From contig NC_135506.1 in assembly GCF_052857255.1 (NCBI RefSeq), positions 78,786,324 to 78,850,323 on the forward strand: 64,000 nt of DNA, read 5' to 3'. The DNA is from Amblyomma americanum (taxonomy: Eukaryota > Arthropoda > Arachnida > Ixodida > Ixodidae). Below, piece by piece: positions 9,755-18,920 of the stretch. Numbering within the stretch: position 1 is the stretch's first letter; each line of letters opens with the position of its first letter. A program made the position numbers and the translations under genes. The notes beneath the pieces were generated by a model. The model ran no database searches. It was given only the letters and a program-made list of their open reading frames with translations, and was not told the DNA's origin.

Positions 9755-9965
9755 CAACGTTGATATTTCTGAAGCGAAAGCTTCACTATGTTAGGTAAAG
9801 CTGATTTGGCCGCGCGTTGCCGGTTGACCATCAAGTGAGCCAGAGGTCAAGTGTGGCTATAGGTCTTACCATATGTTCTCCACTATGGTGTCGCATCACT
9901 TGACCTTTGATTCTTGACCTTTGACGTTGACCTTTGGCCTTTATATTCGCCGGTAGAGGACGGTA
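9755..9965 (+). repeat. Dispersed repeat with TGACCTTTG minisatellite
   Basis: Contains GAAGCGAAAGCTTCACT, then GAGCCAGAGGTCAA, then a short array of TTGACCTTTG-like units. The same landmarks occur in inverse orientation at 29265-29400, so this is a family, not a chance motif. No coding potential recognised. Confidence 0.6.
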
Positions 9966-10954
9966 GACAACGCCGCAGCGTTCGTTGGGTGATCGACCTC
10001 TCTCAATCAACCATTAATATATCTGCCACCTGCCAGGGCGCAGACCGGGAGCGCTGCCTTCCTAGTGTGTGGAACGCGCTCGTTACAGACGGCAAGCCCT
10101 GTCTACTTCTCGGACACACCACAGCTTTCGATCTCTAACTGGATTCAGAAGTATTTGAACCGTAGCTAATTATTTGTTATGCCTCACACATATTGTATTC
10201 ATTTTTGTTCGACTAAGGATTTCATGGGACGCGTCGGGAGGAACTTCGGAATTGAATGCCGAAGAGGTTGTGAAATATTTTCGCAATGGCCATGTCTAAG
10301 TTTCTTGTCTAACCTTGCGCTTTTTCTTCCCTTGTATATAGACACGTTTGTCAGCGGAGGCTAATTGCAGCGGCTCTATTCGCGGTGCAACGCTGCTATA
10401 TAAACATGTAAGGGTTGTGAATTGCATAGGTGGAGAAACGATGTTGAGTAAAAGCCGTGAACTGTATCTGCGAAATATGTCGAAAATTCCCTCCCATACC
10501 TTGACAATTGCCACCAAACCCTAAGGTGTGTCCTCCAGGCACAAACCCTACCATCCATTTACATTAAGCCTTGCTACCACCAACCCCTTCAGCACCCTCT
10601 ACAACTACCGTACCTTCACCCTCGCCCATAGCTTAGTGCAATGCCCGGCGTGTGAGCAGTTGGGTTAATGTCGCTATCGCCCCTTCCTCTTCTCCAACCG
10701 AACTCTCCCTTCAGCTCCGATTCTAACTTAGGCGTTAAAATGAGATCCTAGCCAGTAAAATTCAACAACTAGAGACAAAACAGGACGGGCCACTCAGAGC
10801 CCATGCCCGAATCTGAGCCAGCTAAGCAGGATGATTATGCCTTGGGCTCCTCCGGCCTGACCAGCGTTTCGCGGCGGCCGGTCGGCACCGTGGTGGCTTA
10901 GCTGCCTACTGTGGAGTGCCGTATAGGCATTCTAGAGATCAAGGTAGAGGCTTT
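9966..10954. other. No recognisable gene
   Basis: I see no convincing coding or mobile-element signal here. Short open frames lack family features. A heptad-like peptide (LASKIQQLETKQDG, near 10750) might be a relic of a LINE ORF1, but the support is weak. Confidence 0.4.
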
Positions 10955-11712
10955 CCAGGGAAAAATTCTGGAAGCGATGCAACGGAAGGTTTCCTTGGGC
11001 AGGTGGCCAGACTTCGTGAAGCAGGCTATCAAGAAAGGATCCTTGCACAGTTAACAATATTATTTGGTTTTTGGGGAAATGAAATGGCGCGGTATATGTC
11101 TGAACTTTCGTTGGATACCTAAACCGCGCCGTAAGGGAAGGGATAAAGGAGGGAGTGAAAGAAGAAAGGAAGAAAGAGGTGCCGTAGAGGAGGGCTCCGG
11201 AATAATTTCGACCACCTGGGGATCTTTAACATGCACTCACATCGCAGAGCACACGGGCGACTTAGCGTTTTGCCTCCATAAAAATGCAGCTGCCGCGGTC
11301 GGGTTCAAACCCGGGAATTCCGGATCAGTAGCCGAGTACGCTAACCACTAAGCCACCGCGGCGGGTCCTTGCACGGTTAACAGAACGAATTTTGTGCAAG
11401 CTGAAGGTAAAGGCGGCATCTTACCCTCCTGGGCCGCAGGAAGAGGCACGAAGGAAGGTCGTGTGCATCCCGTATTCACACGGTGTCTCACATCGTCTCA
11501 AGAAGATCGCTGCGCGGCAGACTGTGCAGGTGGAGTTCTCCGGCGAACATAGAGTTGGGAAGATATGCGCCGCAGTTCACAGGAAGCTGGAGCCAGCCTC
11601 TTCCAGAAAAAATTTCTGGCAGTGCACAGTGCCTCACGCAGAAAAATGAATAACTGCAAAAAAAGGCGTCGTGCATAAGGTTCTTGTGCCTTGCGGAACG
11701 ATCTGTTATGTG
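10955..11712 (+). pseudogene. Penelope-like element remnant (RT tail to GIY-YIG), split by SINE
   Basis: The translated pieces read GFLGQVARLREAGYQERILA before the SINE. After it come ERILCKLKV, KVVCIPYSHGVSHRLKKIA and GEHRVGKICAAVHRKLEP, and then GVVHKVLVPCGTICYV at about 11667-11712. The IPY-HG-SH-LKK block and the following GVVYKIPLPCG-like start of a GIY-YIG nuclease are features I associate with the C-terminal half of Penelope-like retroelements. The frame joins through the SINE target duplication (AGGATCCTTGCA[C]...). The GIY-YIG domain is cut off at 11712, where a LINE fragment begins. A stop lies at 11647-11649. Family assignment is from remembered motifs and is moderately sure. Confidence 0.65.
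11057..11365 (-). mobile_element. Full-length Ruka-like SINE
   Basis: Complete minus-strand copy from the ATT-rich tail (ATATTATTTGG...) at low coordinate to the head GCCGCGGTGGCTTAG at high coordinate. Flanked by a 17-bp duplication TCCTTGCAC(A/G)GTTAACA at 11040-11056 and 11366-11382 with one mismatch. It interrupts the Penelope-like remnant. Confidence 0.95.
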
Positions 11713-12120
11713 GTGGTGGTGAAAAGAATTTATCTATATATAGAGAGAGGTAGACGGGGAGGGGCCCCTAGTGGGTCTCGCCTCTTACTATAGAAGGCGG
11801 AATCCCTCATTCCGGGACCCCGTTGGTCCTGACTGCTGCGCAGGTCCGCCGAACCAGGGCCTGTTTGGCCCATAGTTCCTGGCAGCCGAGCAGAGTCGCC
11901 TCCTAGACCTCTCGGGTAGGGGAACGGGTGATGAGGGGAGAGAAGGATTTTGCCTGCATGCCCAAACCACGTGAAAGGTGTCGGCCACCTCCCCACCGGG
12001 CACAAAATCCTCAACTGCACGCCAAAATTCAGGGGCTATAAACGGCTCGGTGCTCCCCGCCCACTGCCCAGTTACCCCCGGAACCGATGCAAGTGTCGGC
12101 GGACCCGACACCCCATAGCT
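11712..12120 (-). mobile_element. LINE B-like 3' end fragment
   Basis: The reverse complement encodes GEVADTFHVVWACRQNPSLP, the degenerate equivalent of the CPFCGAVGTLFHAVWECQEN tail of LINE B (17745-17945). It is followed by a 3' UTR ending at an AATAAA-like site and ACCACCACCAC near 11712. The first Cys pair is damaged and there are frameshifts. The copy is 5'-truncated. Confidence 0.7.
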
Positions 12121-12167
12121 CTGACGTGCGTTTCACCGCCCTCAAAAATGCCCTCGCCGAGTTATCG

Positions 12168-12362
12168 ACTGGGGGTGGTAAAAGTGTTTTATGAATAAAA
12201 TAATAGTAAAAAAGAAGGAAAAGGTTTTTGCTAGCCCCAGCATCTGCCATCGATACTGAAGTACCTGAGCTGGGGCAGCGCAAATAAAGGATAAGAGGCA
12301 GAATGGAGAAATGAATTGAAGGAGGTGGGGGGACAGGAAGAGAGGATAGGGGAGAAGTAATA
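12168..12362 (-). mobile_element. LINE C 3' UTR, truncated second copy
   Basis: The reverse complement matches LINE C 3' UTR at 8998-9119 plus 9431-9514: TTTCTCCATTCTGCCT, GCTGCCCCAGCTCAGG, TATCGATGGCAGATGC, GCTAGCAAAAA, TTTTTTACTATTATTT. No coding part remains. It also shows the uninterrupted state of the site where the 9120-9430 SINE inserted. Confidence 0.85.
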
Positions 12363-12818
12363 GAGACTTTTAGCTGAGCGTGTTTACGTTCCGCGCCGCT
12401 GGTAGTTCCCCAGCGGAGCACCAGCGGAATGTAGCGCGAGTAAAGAGTTATAGCGCAGCGTCTAAAACGCCCGAATGAGCGGAGGACGGAGCAGCGCGGA
12501 GTGCTGTGCAGCTCCACCTATAGGTAAAAAGCGGAGTTACGCTGAAACGAATATAAATCGCGCTTGAATTTTATGTACTAAAGTTGTAAATAAAGGCATT
12601 TTTCGTGTTTATGATATATATTTAAACATTAGAGGTCGTTATTATTCAATTTAAAGTATGTCATCTTAAAAAAAAGAACATTTGGCGCTGTGACGGTCAA
12701 GTCAAGGCGAAGCCCCAGGCCGCAAGCTGTTTTTTGGTGCGCTGTGTGTAAATCCGGGCTAGTTCGCGAGTTAGGACCGCATTTTGCCTCCGCCACAGCT
12801 ATAAGGTAAATTCTAGAG

Positions 12819-13834
12819 ATGCCGAAGAGCATACTCCAAGACCCGCTGCTCTTGTCACAGCTAAAGTGGTCAGAGATAGAAGATCTGCTGTGTCTTGAAG
12901 TGTTTGGTGAAACGCGACGTGACCCACTCTCTGTGCGCGGGCTTCTGAACATTTACGATATCGACAGTGGTGTGTTCAAGACGCATTTCAGATTTGAGAA
13001 GCATGACTTGCATAGGCTGCAGAGGGCCTTATTAATACCTGAAGCTGTGGTAACTCCATAGAGGGTGGCAGTTCCCGGGGACGAGGCCCTGTGCATAACC
13101 CTGCGACGGCTTGCATATCCGATCCGGCTCTGCGATCTTGAAGACCTTTTTAGGCGACACAGCTAGACCCTATCGTCTGTGACCAACGCAGTTCTCGGGC
13201 ACATTGAAACGCGGTTTTTTCATTTGTTAGACGACCTGAGCAACCATGCCTGGTTGAACCTGGACTCGCTGGAAACGTTCTCTCAGGTAAGCCGTAAATA
13301 GGATAAGAGTTTTGCGAGTCGATATTTCTCACATTTTCATGCTTTTTTGAGGCAGTTCACAAAAAAGGAGCCCCGCTTAAAAACTGCGCGGCGTTCATAA
13401 ACGGCACGGCGCGGGCGATATGCCGACCATCAAGGAACCAAAAGGTTTATTTTAGTGGCTACAAACGCGTCCACGCCCTGAAATATCAGTCAGTAATGTG
13501 CCCAGATGGGATTATCTGTCTGTTAGACGGATCGTATCCCGGAAGCAAACATGATGCTGGTATGTAACTGGCAAGCACAGCCGCCTCAACAAAGCGTTGT
13601 TTATCATTCTTTCTTCACTATGCCTGGTGCTTGAAAACAGGTAAGGTTGAACGTAGTCTCATTATACAATTTATTTTCCTTCTTCCAGGTAACTTCGGAA
13701 ACAGCAAAGCATATGCAAAGTTGGAAAAGCTTGTTCAGGGGCGAAACTACGTCATCTACGGGGACCCTGCCTACCCTTTGCGGCCCCTTCTGCTGAAGCC
13801 CTATGGCCCATGGTCGGCAGAATCTGTTACCTAG
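12819..13834 (+). pseudogene. Harbinger (HARBI1-like) DDE transposase, C-terminally truncated
   Basis: The protein would cut and join transposon ends. ATG at 12819 opens MPKSILQDPLLLSQLKWSEI. Exon 1 runs to 13286 and carries in-frame TAG stops at 13059 and in HS*TLSS (about 13164). Intron 1 (13287-13351) has GTAAGC...AG. Exon 2 (13352-13559) reads AVHKKGAPLKNCAAFINGTA, ICRPSRNQKVYFSGYKRVHA, LKYQSV, KHDAG. Intron 2 (13560-13688) has GTATGT...CAG, and exon 3 (13689-13834) reads GNSKAYAKLEKLVQG and YVIYGDPAYPLRPLLLKPYG. The phases fit. The first catalytic Asp (family GFIDGT) is Asn here; the second (YGDPAY) is kept. The last part, with the catalytic Glu, is absent after KPYG. Confidence 0.88.
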
Positions 13835-14034
13835 TTGCAGGCTGGCGCTGATCGTTGTCGATTGATGATGGTGCTGAGGGAGGATGCTCTTAATGTGCTG
13901 ACATGACTTGGCTCTGCTGCTGCTGGCCACCATCCATCCGGTCCAGCTCATTGTCAATGGTAGCCGCAGATGGTCCCAGCACAAGCTCCTCATCGTAAAC
14001 GCTGAGAAACAGCTGGGCTGCTGGCGATCCTGTT
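13830..14034 (-). other. Possible acidic exon of the Harbinger Myb-like gene
   Basis: On the minus strand a polypyrimidine-poor but AG-ended acceptor (TTCATTATAAACAG) at about 14035 is followed by an open stretch: GSPAAQLFLSVYDEELVLGP, then SAATIDNELDRMDGG. It lies downstream of the Myb/SANT exons in the same orientation. Whether it belongs to that gene is inference. It directly abuts the truncated end of the transposase. Confidence 0.3.
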
Positions 14035-14299
14035 TATAATGAATGAAAAAAGGAGGAGGCAAAATCATTCAAGCAGGGTTCCCAGATTAGGCTACTGTTC
14101 CTCCGAGTTGGCATTGAAATTTTACATTTGTCTATGCGGCTATTTTTGGAATACATTTTTGCTGTGCCCATGTCAATATAATTTGTTTTGTAATAAATAT
14201 TCTGAATGTTTTCGTACACCCTTTCTCTACTTTGTGCCAGTGTTCGAAACTGCTTTCTCCGATGGAGCCCTGTTAGCGGATTGCAAACGATACTAAATT

Positions 14300-16036
14300 T
14301 TGTGTCGGCGTCGGCATATACTGGGCAAGTGTCCTGTATGGGCGGCCCAACAGCCTGTAGACAAAAATGAAGGTAGAACATGCGTGCTTCTAAAGCGTGT
14401 TTATATCGTTTCCTAGAGCTTGTCTGTCATCAGGCGGTCAATGTGCTACCTCTACACTGCCTTGGCTGCTATTCTAAGGCAAGAATTCATGTGTACGAAA
14501 CGTTCAAGTGGATTACACATTATCCAAAAGGGCAAGAGAAGGGGGCAATGTCCCTCATTATCATTTCGGACATACTCCAAGGTGATGGTGGCACATCTTG
14601 TGAGTGCCATCTTGTCGCACAGACACCTACCAGACTCAGCGTGACATGATGGATCAGCATTGCACCTGCCTTGCATTGAATCATGAATCAGTGGGCTGCA
14701 CTGAAAGCCCACTCTGAAGCAATGAAAAGTAAAGAACGCTGCAAGGCAGCAAGAGTGCATATTAAGCGGTATGTACACTGATGAGCAAAATCTACTTTTT
14801 GTTCCACTTATCGGTAAATTTGAGTGAATGAACAAGCTCATTCAATGCGAGGCCCTGGCCCCTGTCGGGCTAAAGGAGAAATTCATCTCTTTTGTGAAAA
14901 AGTTAATGGCAAAAATTTCAATAGCTGCACCTACGCAGGACAACTGAGCGAAATGGGAGCAGCACATACATATTAAATTTCAGTGCATGGGAATTCTTTT
15001 CTTAACAGCCTCGAAACGTCTCTCAGCTTCTCTAACAAACATTTTCTGTTGGATAGGCACCACAACTTTATTTTTGTGTGCACTAAAGTGGTTAACCCTA
15101 GCCTAAAGCTTTGGAGCAACCTGCGCCTTCCTAGATAAAAATGCAAAGTACTCAGTGATTTTTATCTGGCACTCGCTCAGTGCTTTTATAACTACAAATT
15201 CAATATATGCAATACAATCCGATGATCGCCAGTCATAAATGAAATTCGACGATCTGGCATAGCCTTCCCGGTTCAAAATGAATTCTGGGTAAGCTTGAGA
15301 AATGTATAAAATGTTGCCGGCAAGCTGACGTTCCCAATGATGTCTGAGCTGGCACTCTGTTGTCATTCACTTATGAAACGTCACCGTCGAACGAGCGTTA
15401 AGCTAGGTCTCTGTCACTAAAACGTCCTGACAAAGTGCCTAACTAGATTTTACAAACGCTCCTTCACGTGAAGTTTGGCTTGGCCAGCAATGGAGGCTGC
15501 TACAAGGGTTTTAAACCGGACATGAATTTTTGTCCCGTTTCAGCTGTAACATTTCCTATGGGCCAAGCAGTTAGACTTCGAAATCAGCTCATGATGCCCC
15601 AGATCCTTCGATAACCTAATTTGTTTTGTCTGTTGTGATAGAATTAGGCAACTCTGTATACAAGTCGCGCTAACATATTCTTCACCTATCACTAGGTGCG
15701 ATAAAAAGCTCAGCCCACTGGCATGCAACTGTCAGCTCCGCTATCATTTGATTTAGTCCACAAAGAGTGGGCGCGCCGCAGCCTGTGATACACCTCTGTG
15801 CACAGTCATGCGGTGAACCCTCCCCCACTCCTCCCGAGAGGCTCAGAGAAAGAGAAAACAAGCTAGAACACAGACAACTACATGAAAACTCAAGTGTTTC
15901 ATGTGTGCACACATGGGCTACTTGTAGGAAGCCCAGTACACGAGCTTACGGGCCGTGCATGCGGCTTTAGAGTTATCAGGTCGAAATAGAAAACACAAGA
16001 AGGCGAACTTAGATGCAGGCATGACAAAAACTTACC
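14300..16036. other. Harbinger interior without recognised domain
   Basis: Apart from the two genes the interior holds only short open frames. The best is 15103-15366 on the minus strand (87 codons, including YDWRSSDCIAYIEFVVIKAL), which I do not recognise. Introns of the Myb-like gene could lie here. Confidence 0.4.
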
Positions 16037-16050
16037 GTCGTTCTCACCAG

Positions 16051-16673
16051 CTACGCAAATTTGCGAAGCTGGCCCGGCCGAATAGGCGCAGTCGTCAGCA
16101 CGTTCTTTAACTGGCTCGCACCTCGTCGTTCCTGAGCTGCCCTACTAGTCCTTGAGGCGTCATGAGCCGTTCCTGGCTTCTTCCAACGCACTGCGCAGCC
16201 TGCACTCCTTGGGGCAATCCTTGACTCGTACTGCACAGCCCGCGCGTAGTCGGAGAGGTCCTGAAGAATATTCTCCTTTTCAGTGTACAGCTCTTCGGTC
16301 CCCGATCTGAATAGGCCAGAAAATGCACGTCACATAAACATGTGCGCCAGAGCTGCAGAGAGAACAAACAAAAGCACAATCACTTTTTGAGATTCTTCGT
16401 GTCTTGCCGCCTCTAGTAGCCGATGAGAAGATCTACGCGATCTTTTATTCCGCCAATCGTTAGCTCTCGGCCTACCGCCCGGTTAACGCTCGCGAGGACG
16501 CTCACCCACCTGAGCTCGTCCCCGAATGACCCTGTCGCGGCCAATTCCCGCAGAAGGCAAAGATCTTCTTGCGTGCTAAAACATTTGCGCGGCTTCTTTG
16601 CTTGCAGGCGTGCTTGCGCCGCGTCCGTGCTCGATGAAGCCGACGCAGCAACGTCCGCACGGGAGGCCGCCAT
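16051..16673 (-). pseudogene. Harbinger Myb/SANT-like DNA-binding protein
   Basis: This accessory protein of PIF/Harbinger elements binds transposon ends and helps transposase reach the nucleus. ATG at 16673 opens an Ala/Ser-rich N-terminus, then a Myb/SANT-like helical domain (FSTQEDLCLLRELAATGSFG, LRWVSVLASVNRAVGRELTI, IKDRVDLLIGY). A TAG at 16415-16413 interrupts it, followed in frame by RRQDTKNLKK. Exon 1 ends at 16384, and the intron 16383-16307 (77 bp) has GTGATT...CAG. The phase-2 join restores KSGTEELYTEKENILQDLSD, a motif I associate with this family. Exon 2 continues through a basic region to a stop at 16051-16053. One further donor (GTAAGT near 16036) suggests later exons. Confidence 0.85.
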
Positions 16674-16854
16674 GTTAGTGCTCGACGACGCTCGCTCGCA
16701 CTCGCTGGGCGATCTCCGCTGGAAAGACGAGATGAGCGGGCGAGCGCGCAGCGCCGTAAACCCGCTGGCCGCCTGAGCGTTCTGCGCATGCGCACTGGCG
16801 CCCTCTCTCGTCCGCTCCTCTCCGCTGGCCGCTGGCCCGCTCTGCTAAAAGTCT

Positions 16855-16967
16855 AATTTCGACCACCTGGCGATCTTTAACTTCCACTGACATTATACAG
16901 CAGACGGGTACCTTAGGAACTTCGGATAAGCAGCCTAGCGCGCTAACCACTCAGCCACCACTGCAGG
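16855..16967 (-). mobile_element. SINE head fragment with internal deletion
   Basis: Reads AATTTCGACCACCTGGCGAT... to GCTAACCACTCAGCCACCACTGC, the reverse complement of SINE head plus part of the body. The segment between B box and body is shortened. It starts exactly at the right end of the Harbinger element. Confidence 0.8.
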
Positions 16968-16969
16968 TA

Positions 16970-17036
16970 TGCGCAGTATCTGTCTCGTATCGGCGGGCAA
17001 CTGAACCACGCCGTCAGAGAACGGAGGAGAAAGCCT
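16970..17036 (-). mobile_element. SINE 3' fragment
   Basis: TGCGCAGTATCTGTCTCGTATC followed by GGCGGGCAACTGAACCACGC is the reverse complement of the SINE 3' third. It lies on the head side of the previous fragment, so it is a separate insertion or a rearrangement. Confidence 0.75.
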
Positions 17037-17230
17037 TAATTGTTGCACTGTATTAAATTGGGAATCGGAGGTGGGGATAGTTGTTGCGCTTGGTGGCAGT
17101 TCCTATTCCCGGACCCCATTGGCCGCGCTGCTGCCCGTGCTGTCTGGTCCAGGGCTCGCTGGGCCTCCAGGTACGAGCTGGACAGGGTCGCCTCGCAGCC
17201 CTCCCTTGTTGACTGACTTATCACAGTTGT
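17036..17230 (-). mobile_element. LINE C-terminus/3' UTR fragment (B-like)
   Basis: The minus strand encodes EGCEATLSSSYLEAQRALDQ and ARAAARPMGSG, equivalent to the end of ORF2 just after the Cys/His tail in LINE B-type elements (RWEATLHSHSPLDQKSLDER in LINE B). The DNA also resembles 11770-11910 (GGACCCC(A/G)TTGG, GCGCTGC). Strongly truncated. Confidence 0.65.
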
Positions 17231-17439
17231 ATGTGTACTGTACTGGCAGGCCCATAAATGTGGTCAGCATACTGCCCGCAGAATTTTCACCTGCCCGTGA
17301 ATGTAGAGTCCATGTGTTCTAGTATGACGGTATTTAAGAAAGGCCTGGTTTGTAGCCGTGTTTGTAGGGGTGTGCTACAATCAGACGAAACCGTAGACAC
17401 CTGTACACAACGCAAAACACTCATGAGACATGAAATATT

Positions 17440-17600
17440 GAGCGACCCTAAAGGCGCGGGTTTGATTCCTACTTCGGCGGTCGAATTGCGTTGGAGGCGA
17501 AATTCTAGAGGCCTGTCAACTGGCGATTTCAGTGCATGTTAAAGAACCCCAGGTGGTCCAAAATATTTGGAGCCCTTCACTCAGTAGCCTTCGGCCGACT
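17440..17600 (+). mobile_element. Type 2 tRNA-derived SINE, diverged
   Basis: B-box-like GCGCGGGTTTGATTCC, then GGAGGCGAAATTCTAGAGGC, TTTCAGTGCATGTTAAAGAA and CCCCAGGTGGTCCAAAATAT. The body is related to the Ruka-like SINE but differs around GAGGCGAAATxCTAGAGGC. The head is decayed and the 3' end is lost. Confidence 0.7.
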
Positions 17601-17744
17601 GCTTCTTTTTGGTGTAGGCTTTTATGGGGTGGCGCATATTTGAGTCGCGTTCCCCTATGATAGTTTAGTTCCTAGGACGCAGAGCTTCGTAGAGGAAGAG
17701 GAGGAAAAACATTTATTCAGAGCACAAAAACTGGGTGGGTTCAG

Positions 17745-17945
17745 TACGAGAACCCATTGGTCGTCATCATAATCCGGCCCCTCTCATCCAGCGATTTCTG
17801 GTCGAGTGGGCTGTGGCTATGAAGGGTTGCCTCCCAGCGCTCATGAGTCGTATCGGGATTGCTGTCCAAGTCTGGGTTTTCTTGACATTCCCAAACCGCG
17901 TGAAAGAGTGTGCCAACTGCTCCACAGAAGGGGCAGGACGAATGG
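17745..17945 (-). pseudogene. LINE B C-terminal Cys/His tail
   Basis: The minus strand reads CPFCGAVGTLFHAVWECQEN (C-x2-C-x7-H-x4-C), then PDLDSNPDTTHERWEATLHS and a stop after TNGFSY. This RWEA-type end is the same layout seen in the fragments at 17036 and 42084. It closes ORF2. Confidence 0.85.
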
Positions 17946-18096
17946 TAGGCTTATGGGTACCATTTACTCATTAGGTAAGGATTGGGCAGAGTATTAGTTT
18001 GTAGTCGCCTGATTATGTGCTCTTTATATTTACTTAGGGTTTTGTGAGGAAGAGGATATTTCCTTCTTGTGATCCTATAGTACTCCGTAATTTCTG

Positions 18097-18800
18097 TTAG
18101 CTTAGTAAGGGTGAGGGGTTGTCAACTATGTCAGAGAGAGGCTGCGTGCCAGACGCTCGGAGGAGGAGAGCTCGAGCAGCTGTGTTGGCCGCCTCATTGC
18201 CCGTCGTTGAGAGGTGCCCTGGCGTCCAGAAGATCTGGATGTTGGAAGGATTATACCTTTCCAAAATTTCCCAACACGGAGCGCCAACGCGGCCTCTGAG
18301 GTAATTGCGTACCACTGCTTGTGAGTCGGACATAACCATTGCCTCGCTGTTCTTTGATATCACTAGTCCGATAGCTGCTTCTTCAGCCGATGTGGTATCG
18401 ACCGCGTGGATAAGGCTGCTTGCAATAATATCCCCCCGGGGTGAAACTGCTGCAATTGCCCCGACTCTGTTAACGGGTTAGCCGCATCGACGTAGATCGT
18501 GTCCTTGTTTCCATCCCAGCGCTTAGAGAGGTGTCTAGCTCTGGCTAGTCTCCGTCCTCTGTTATATTCCTCATCCATGCGTTTTGGTATGGGGTGAGTC
18601 GTAATGTGTGATCTCATCTGCATGGGCATGTCGATCTTGTCAGCGACTTCCCGGGGTGGACTGATTCTCAGCTTCTGTAATATTTTCCTGCCAGGCTTAG
18701 ATTTTGAGAGCCTGACAATTTGATTTACACGGTGGGCCTCTATTAGTTCGTCGATGGTGTTATGGATCCCCAGCTGTAGTAAGCGCTAAGTGGATGTGCA
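18097..18800 (-). pseudogene. LINE B post-RT linker and RNase H
   Basis: Reading down the minus strand: LGIHNTIDELIEAHRVNQIV, HITTHPIPKRMDEEYNRG and KDTIYVDAA (first RNase H Asp). After a frameshift near 18470 come IIASSLIHAVDTTSAEEAAI (Glu), AMVMSDSQAVVRNYLRGRVG (Asp) and FWTPGHLSTTGNEAANTAAR. The last conserved Asp reads Asn in GNEAAN. At least two frameshifts or stops separate the blocks. Confidence 0.85.
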
Positions 18801-18920
18801 TAATGGGAGTCCCAGCGCCGTCTTAACTGCCTTTCGAATAATAACATCTAGTTGGTCTTTCTCCTTTTTGCTAAGCCGTAAGTAAGGGGTGTCGTATGTT
18901 AGTTTAGAGAGAATAAAAGC

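Larger units (their letters stand above)
12364..16854. mobile_element. PIF/Harbinger DNA transposon, two-gene, inactivated
   Basis: The terminal inverted repeats are AGACTTTTAGCTGAGCG at 12364-12380 and its reverse complement, with one mismatch (CGCTCTGCTAAAAGTCT), at 16838-16854. Inside are a DDE transposase gene on the plus strand and a convergent Myb/SANT-like gene on the minus strand. This is the two-protein organisation known for PIF/Harbinger. The subterminal regions are GC-rich. A 3-bp TAA lies next to each end (12358-12360; 16854-16856) but does not abut the left repeat cleanly, so the target duplication is unproven. The left flank is LINE C UTR and the right flank is SINE, so the flanks are rearranged. 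The 14040-16000 interior has no recognised domain. Confidence 0.88.

Noticed and set aside
10916..11050. Coiled-coil-like frame (VECRIGILEIKVEAFQGKIL) suggesting a LINE ORF1
   Set aside because: The alternative frame continues across the SINE target duplication into Penelope-like motifs, which explains the sequence better.
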